NCBI GenBank assembly: GCA_913043285.1
Contig: CAJWML010000001.1
Coordinates: forward strand, 372,001-436,000
Origin: CAKZNE01 sp002695025
GTDB lineage: Bacteria > Bacteroidota > Bacteroidia > Flavobacteriales > Schleiferiaceae
Length of the DNA stretch: 64,000 nt
Direction of reading: 5' to 3'
Shown: one piece after another, positions 60,501 through 64,000 of the stretch
Layout of the letters: every line of letters begins with the position of its first letter
Position numbering within the stretch: the first letter of the stretch is position 1
Made by a program: the position numbers and the translations under genes
Notes under the pieces: model-generated
Told to the model about the DNA's origin: nothing
The model's database searches: none
What the model saw: the letters and a program-made list of their open reading frames with translations, nothing else

Positions 60501-63166
60501 AAGGCTCTTTCCGGGGCATGGGTTACATAATATACAACCTATACATCAACCGCCCTACTATGGAAATGGTAGGTCTGTTCTCCGATCTTACCGGAGATGT
60601 AGATAGTTTAGGGTTTGTGAATGACACCATTACCGGCTGGCGGTATGCAGGACCTCTGACCGGGATTTGCCGGCAGTGTAAAATTGAAAGGTGCTATGCT
60701 ACCGGCAGTACTGTAAGCGTAGTGGGTGCCACAGGTTATGCCGGAGCTTTGTTGGGAAGCATTAGCTATCCATCCGACACTATTTCAGATTGCTATAGCA
60801 GTGGTACTGTTACTACCCCCTTGTACGGAGGAGGCCTTTCTGGTAGTGCCACAGCAGCCACGATAGTAGATTGCTATTCATCTGCTAATGTAAACGGTGG
60901 TAACACCGTAGGAGGTTTGATCGGGGCTATAAGTAACAACGTTACCATAACCCAATGCTACGCTACGGGTAATGTAAGCGGAGTTGACCTGGTAGGTGGT
61001 TTATTAGGCGGTGGGGGTAATTTTAACGTTAATCTCTCCTATGCCAGTGGTTCTGTAACTGGCACCAACCGTGTTGGTGGACTTATTGGCCAATTTACAG
61101 GCAATGGCTACACCATTACCAACAACCATTTTAGCGGTACGGTAAACGGAGGCAGCCGTACAGGAGGGCTTATCGGTACTTATATCACCGGAACCGTCAG
61201 TAATAACTATACCACCAGTGCCACAAGTGGTAGTTCAGATGTTGGCGGTATTGTTGGCTTTACACAATTTGCTTTTTTTCAACCGGCAGCCACTAACTAC
61301 TGGAATACCGATAGTTTTGCCACGGGAACAGCAGGGACCGGTCTTACTACAGCTGAAATGAAGCAGGAAACAAAGTTCAGCGGCTTTGATTTTACCAATA
61401 CCTGGGCCATTCACCCGCTACGCAATGATGGTAATCCATACCTGCGGATCTATGAAAGCCACTTCCCGGTAAGAGGTTCTGCCTGGACAGCCGGTGCCTG
61501 GGATAATGGCACCCCCAGCGATACCGTAAACGTTTGGATAAGGGACAATACGGCACCTGCCTCCTTTACCGCTAAGGACATTTACATTGAAGACGGCATG
61601 GCTCTTAATACAGGTTCAGGCAATACCATAACTGTAAGCCAGAACGTCTACAACTTCGGGAATGGCTTTTCCGGGACCGGTACCGTGAGCTTTGATAGCA
61701 ATGGTGATACCCTGGGTATTTACCTGGAGGCTTATGAGTTTGAAGGCGTGATCAACGTGGAAAACGGAACCGCTTTGCAAACCAGCGATTCACTCACCCT
61801 AACCGCTTCTTCAACCTCGTCTTACGGGCAGATCATTGGCGATGGAGCGGTATTGGGCAACGTTAAGTCACAAGCCTGGCTGGATGTGAGCACCGCCCGT
61901 TATCATTACCTGGGATCGCCTTTCACCAATGCTACTCTCCAGGAGTTCAATGAAGGCCAGACCATGGTAGCCGCTAACAGCAGCCAGGGCACCATCTGGC
62001 AATGGAATGCTGCCAATGCCGCCTGGGAGGCGCCATCGGCCCTCACCGATGTAGCTGCCAACGGCGAGGGTTACGCCATTTATGCCGGAACCAACGCCTA
62101 CGGCACTTTCCTGATGAACAGCAGTGGTGTATCCGAACTGGACGGAACCGTAGCCAATGGCGATATTGCCGTAGCACTGGCTTATAATAACGGTCAATCC
62201 GCCACAGTAGGTTTTGTGGGCGGCACTTCACAGGGAGCCACCGAAGGCTGGAACCTTCTGGCCAATCCCTATCCTTCGCAGTACAATTGGGACGGGCAGG
62301 CTTTCCCTTCCGGCACCAATGATGCCTTATACATCAGCAAGGGAGGAACCTATGCCTCCTACGTGAGTGGCGTGGGCACCAACGGAGGCACCCAATATCT
62401 CGCTCCCTTCCAGGCATTTTGGGTACAAACCACCAATGCCTCTCCCGGCAATTTTACCTTTGAGCAGGATCAAAGAGTAACGGCTCCCTCCACCAACCTT
62501 ATGAAAACCTCTCCGGTTGACGGAGTTTGGCTAAAGGTTTCCGGCCCTGCCGTTACCGATGAACTTTTTATCGGGTTTGACCAACAGGCTACCCTTGGTT
62601 TTGATGCACACCTGGACGCACATAAGCTACTGAATAAAGAAGCTCCGAACCTTAGCACTAAACTAAATGGTGATTTTTACGCCATCTGCCGGGTAGCTCC
62701 CCATGGACTTTCTTCTTTCCCGCTCGCCTTAGACGATGTTGCGGATGGCCAGCCCTGTTCCTTTAAGCTGGATGCCGGCCAATTGAATGCTTATACCGCA
62801 GTAAGCCTGGAAGACAAAATGCTTAACGTAGTGCATGATCTGAAAGCTTCGGATTACCATTTTACCCAGAACAACGCTTACGGACCTGATCGGTTTGTAT
62901 TGCACTTTTCTGCTTCGAATATAATTACTGAAGAGTTCCCGGTAGCACAAAACTGGTACGCCTACACCTCTGAAGAAGGCATTGTGGTACAGCTGGGAGA
63001 CCTGAAAGATGCCCTGGTACAAGTGTATGACCTGGGTGGCCGCCTCCTTTTTAAACTGGAGCACCAGGAAGGGGTTGTCCGCATACCAGGCAATCCAACA
63101 AGCCAGTTCTACGTGATCAAGGTCAATTCTTCACTGGCTTCAGGAACTCAGAAAATCATCCGCTAA
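57593..63166 (+). CDS. Giant T9SS-secreted surface protein 3 (GLUG repeats, two LamG domains)
   Basis: About 1857 aa from the ATG at 57593 (MILNSPCRFVLLVFFMAC), which opens a good signal peptide; a GTG four codons upstream is the alternative. A GLUG-type repeat region (about 30-290; TGGLIGYNYAS, NPGGLVGYSEG) is followed by a first LamG (about 385-560; LDLDGVNDFINVPNN), a second LamG (about 665-850; LKFDGNNDYIVIPNH) and a second GLUG region (about 900-1210; VGGLIGAISNN, GGLLGGGGNF). Both GLUG regions begin with the same PWQI-TL-LQAMD opening, an internal duplication. The shared module (about 1300 on) and T9SS sorting domain (YVIKVNSSLASGTQKIIR) close the chain. Mini-protein 3 begins 20 bp after the stop. 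Confidence 0.87.
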   Translation: MILNSPCRFVLLVFFMACLFNPYFSQAQFSGGSGTQGNPWQISTLADLQAMDNVTYLGDYFILINDIDASATSSWNSGAGFDPIGDYTNRFTGDFNGAGYKISNLYINRSTDYTGLFGFTDNANLSNIGLVNVSITGDYQTGGLIGYNYASDVIYCYVTGSVSATDNNTGGLIGFLDSGNLSLSFSEANVSTTGGNPGGLVGYSEGSYINNTYAMGSVSGSDAAGLVSYIDDYEVNYSYATGYVGGGFTAGFVYEVATGDTDYDYWNTDSASYSYEGTGLTTAQMKNSANYSGFDFTNIWAIDPNINQGYPYLRDNAPVEAHAQNAVVFLDASGNATLSANTLNDNSSAASGIANLSLSQTAFSCSNADSIPPIVTALDLDGVNDFINVPNNAAYESNEGTLEMWVKPNAYAGNRCLISMRLDPNVRYSYYLNQQSGEMAFWNGNTYWSAPYSGGFTAGKWYHLALVYNSSRTDVFINGDYALTLGTGVTTGTTGRALTIGSSNVNGSEVFSGQMSDIRIWNTRRNAVQIKKYKNRILSGSESGLVGYFPVLKGKGEILYDYSSTDNDGTLTNMDASTVWINNGTEVVLTVTDNNGNVGTDTAYVSVADTTTPTVIPLHSTRFVYPGNSLTINSSDVDNGSSDNCNLSLSINRTTISLADTIYPISRFLKFDGNNDYIVIPNHSDFEFTTGTIELWAKPTTNNSSGIIGMRYGSSTRYSFHLDDASNLIGFWNGGAYNTISYPFEGGEWYHIAFSIQPNKVDVYINGQSIGTFYSGINSGAAGLDLSIGGSVPFAGFEPFSGEIDEVRYWNDIRTQAEIQSYMYVPLAGNEANLVAYYPFNEAADTVITDEGPNGHDGAMANMNPVTDRIKLALPVLLTGSDASGNSDAALAFINLVEVPFAGGSGTVEDPWQITTLEQLQAMDDPLFMEGHFILMNDIDAAATFGWNGGKGFNPIGNGEFFSDSTIAFKGSFRGMGYIIYNLYINRPTMEMVGLFSDLTGDVDSLGFVNDTITGWRYAGPLTGICRQCKIERCYATGSTVSVVGATGYAGALLGSISYPSDTISDCYSSGTVTTPLYGGGLSGSATAATIVDCYSSANVNGGNTVGGLIGAISNNVTITQCYATGNVSGVDLVGGLLGGGGNFNVNLSYASGSVTGTNRVGGLIGQFTGNGYTITNNHFSGTVNGGSRTGGLIGTYITGTVSNNYTTSATSGSSDVGGIVGFTQFAFFQPAATNYWNTDSFATGTAGTGLTTAEMKQETKFSGFDFTNTWAIHPLRNDGNPYLRIYESHFPVRGSAWTAGAWDNGTPSDTVNVWIRDNTAPASFTAKDIYIEDGMALNTGSGNTITVSQNVYNFGNGFSGTGTVSFDSNGDTLGIYLEAYEFEGVINVENGTALQTSDSLTLTASSTSSYGQIIGDGAVLGNVKSQAWLDVSTARYHYLGSPFTNATLQEFNEGQTMVAANSSQGTIWQWNAANAAWEAPSALTDVAANGEGYAIYAGTNAYGTFLMNSSGVSELDGTVANGDIAVALAYNNGQSATVGFVGGTSQGATEGWNLLANPYPSQYNWDGQAFPSGTNDALYISKGGTYASYVSGVGTNGGTQYLAPFQAFWVQTTNASPGNFTFEQDQRVTAPSTNLMKTSPVDGVWLKVSGPAVTDELFIGFDQQATLGFDAHLDAHKLLNKEAPNLSTKLNGDFYAICRVAPHGLSSFPLALDDVADGQPCSFKLDAGQLNAYTAVSLEDKMLNVVHDLKASDYHFTQNNAYGPDRFVLHFSASNIITEEFPVAQNWYAYTSEEGIVVQLGDLKDALVQVYDLGGRLLFKLEHQEGVVRIPGNPTSQFYVIKVNSSLASGTQKIIR

Positions 63167-63185
63167 CCTTTGAGAAAACACTGCT

Positions 63186-63374
63186 ATGAGATCGGTACTA
63201 AAATATCCGCTTACCCTTACCCTCCTGATTATCCTAACACTTCCGGCCTTAGGGCAACCTGAAGACCCGGAGGCCCCAACCCCCTTTGGCTTTGTTGAAT
63301 TGCTGATTGGGGCCGGGGCTTTATACGGTGGGCGAAAAGTCCATCAAAGCTCCAGGCGAAAGCAAGCTCCTTGA
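63186..63374 (+). CDS. Mini-protein 3, partner of surface protein 3
   Basis: 62 aa. Signal peptide (MRSVLKYPLTLTLLIILTLP, ending near ALGQ), then PEDPEAPTPFGFVELLI, GAGALYGGRKVHQ and a basic tail SSRRKQAP. It has the same build as the products at 45588 and 55271, and again sits directly behind a large T9SS cargo and before a terminator. The conserved positions lie almost wholly in the motif and the hydrophobic segment, while the tails vary apart from being basic. The function is unknown. Confidence 0.75.
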   Translation: MRSVLKYPLTLTLLIILTLPALGQPEDPEAPTPFGFVELLIGAGALYGGRKVHQSSRRKQAP

Positions 63375-63414
63375 CAAGCCCAAAAAAACGGGATATTCCA
63401 AAACACGAGAATTA

Positions 63415-63437
63415 AAAGGCCACCTGCGGTGGTCTTT
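63415..63437 (+). terminator. Rho-independent terminator of the cargo 3/mini-protein operon
   Basis: AGGCCACC pairs with GGTGGTCT (one G-T pair) around TGC, followed by a T run. Confidence 0.85.
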
Positions 63438-63490
63438 TTTTATGTGATCCATTTTGATCCGTTTGTTATGTTTGTGGGGGAGGGATTAGT

Positions 63491-64000
63491 ATGGAAAACG
63501 TATTTAAAGCAGGGCATTCTGCACTGGCAATAATGTTCTTTGGGCTATTGCTATGGGTATCATCAACTGCCCGGGCGCAAGCATCGAAAAGCTCTGCCGC
63601 TAGTGACTTTTTGGAAAAACCGGTGAGCTTTGAAAGTATTGATGAGCTTCTCAATGAGGTTCTTTTATGGCCGCAATCCGGCTCATTGGATCAGAAAGTA
63701 GAAAACACCCTCCCTAAACTCCTTAAACGGGCCTCTAAAATTGATTCAGCGGTCTTGAGGGCCTATTTTTACGAAGCCATGACAGTGGCTTATTACCAGG
63801 CTCTGGGAAACCTGGAAGGCGCCCACGAAATGATACTCCTGGAGATTGAAGCACTTAGAGAATTTTCAGCACCAGTAGATGAACTGGCGCCCGCCTATAG
63901 CCGCCTCATGTTCATCCTTATGGATCTTAATAGATCGGCTGAGGCCTATGAAGTAAGCCTCAGCTTAAAAGATCAGTTACCGGAAATTCAGGATAATTAT
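63491..64000 (+). CDS. Secreted TPR-like protein, 3' end off the window
   Basis: Open from the ATG at 63491 to the window end (170 codons). It starts MENVFKAGHSALAIMFFG with a signal peptide ending near TARAQ, then helical repeats (AVLRAYFYEAMTVAYYQALG, LAPAYSRLMFILMDLNRSAE) like the sensor part of the TPR-HTH protein at 55528. It may be another TPR regulator or TPR kinase for the next gene cluster; the deciding C-terminus is missing. Confidence 0.7.
   Translation, partial: MENVFKAGHSALAIMFFGLLLWVSSTARAQASKSSAASDFLEKPVSFESIDELLNEVLLWPQSGSLDQKVENTLPKLLKRASKIDSAVLRAYFYEAMTVAYYQALGNLEGAHEMILLEIEALREFSAPVDELAPAYSRLMFILMDLNRSAEAYEVSLSLKDQLPEIQDNY

Overview
The window looks like chromosomal DNA of a Bacteroidota bacterium, most likely a flavobacterium-like marine lineage. 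The evidence is several secreted proteins ending in type IX secretion (T9SS) C-terminal sorting domains, an unusually long SecA without the C-terminal zinc motif, carboxypeptidase-regulatory-like and DUF547 proteins, TPR histidine kinases paired with LytTR regulators, and little sign of Shine-Dalgarno sequences. No rRNA, tRNA or CRISPR array was recognised.

Layout. 0-14 kb is mostly core: a partial SGNH-hydrolase-like gene, a surface-type protein, the ABC-F ATPase Uup, a PLP aminotransferase, a DUF547 protein, an ECF-type sigma factor followed by a membrane-anchored beta-barrel protein, SecA, and a first T9SS cargo. 14.5-32.2 kb is an RHS polymorphic-toxin locus read entirely on the minus strand. 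A two-gene RHS shell (1609 + 2015 aa) ends in a tip that resembles an ADP-ribosyltransferase, and a putative immunity gene overlaps its stop codon. Downstream, toward lower coordinates, lies an AT-rich graveyard of displaced RHS tips and immunity-like genes: some intact, some truncated, one frameshifted. An IS1-family element is inserted among them, and several copies of the 3' RHS core serve as shared homology.

32.3-43 kb is housekeeping and accessory: a DUF2795 protein, cobalamin adenosyltransferase, an arsenic operon (arsR-arsI-aquaporin-arsC) with a near-identical 24-bp element four bases before both arsR and arsI, a cation/proton antiporter, a ligase-associated exonuclease, membrane proteins and a RidA protein. 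It ends with an unusual cluster: an Asp/Asn beta-hydroxylase-like protein divergent from a formyltransferase and a tail-collar (Mdp-type) protein.

43-64 kb is dominated by three large T9SS-secreted surface proteins (805, 1018 and about 1857 aa). They have different N-terminal domains but share a C-terminal module of roughly 400-500 aa. Each is followed at once by a tiny gene of 56-62 codons encoding a signal peptide, a conserved Pro-rich PTPFG motif, a hydrophobic segment and a basic tail, which looks like a nearly bare sorting signal. TPR-containing regulators (a histidine kinase/LytTR pair, a TPR-HTH protein and a partial TPR-like protein) sit beside these pairs. A GluR0-like ligand-gated potassium channel, a P-loop ATPase with a winged-helix end and a DHFR-family enzyme lie between the first and second pair. 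The triplicated cargo/mini-protein pairs and the RHS tip cassette array are the two most interesting systems here.
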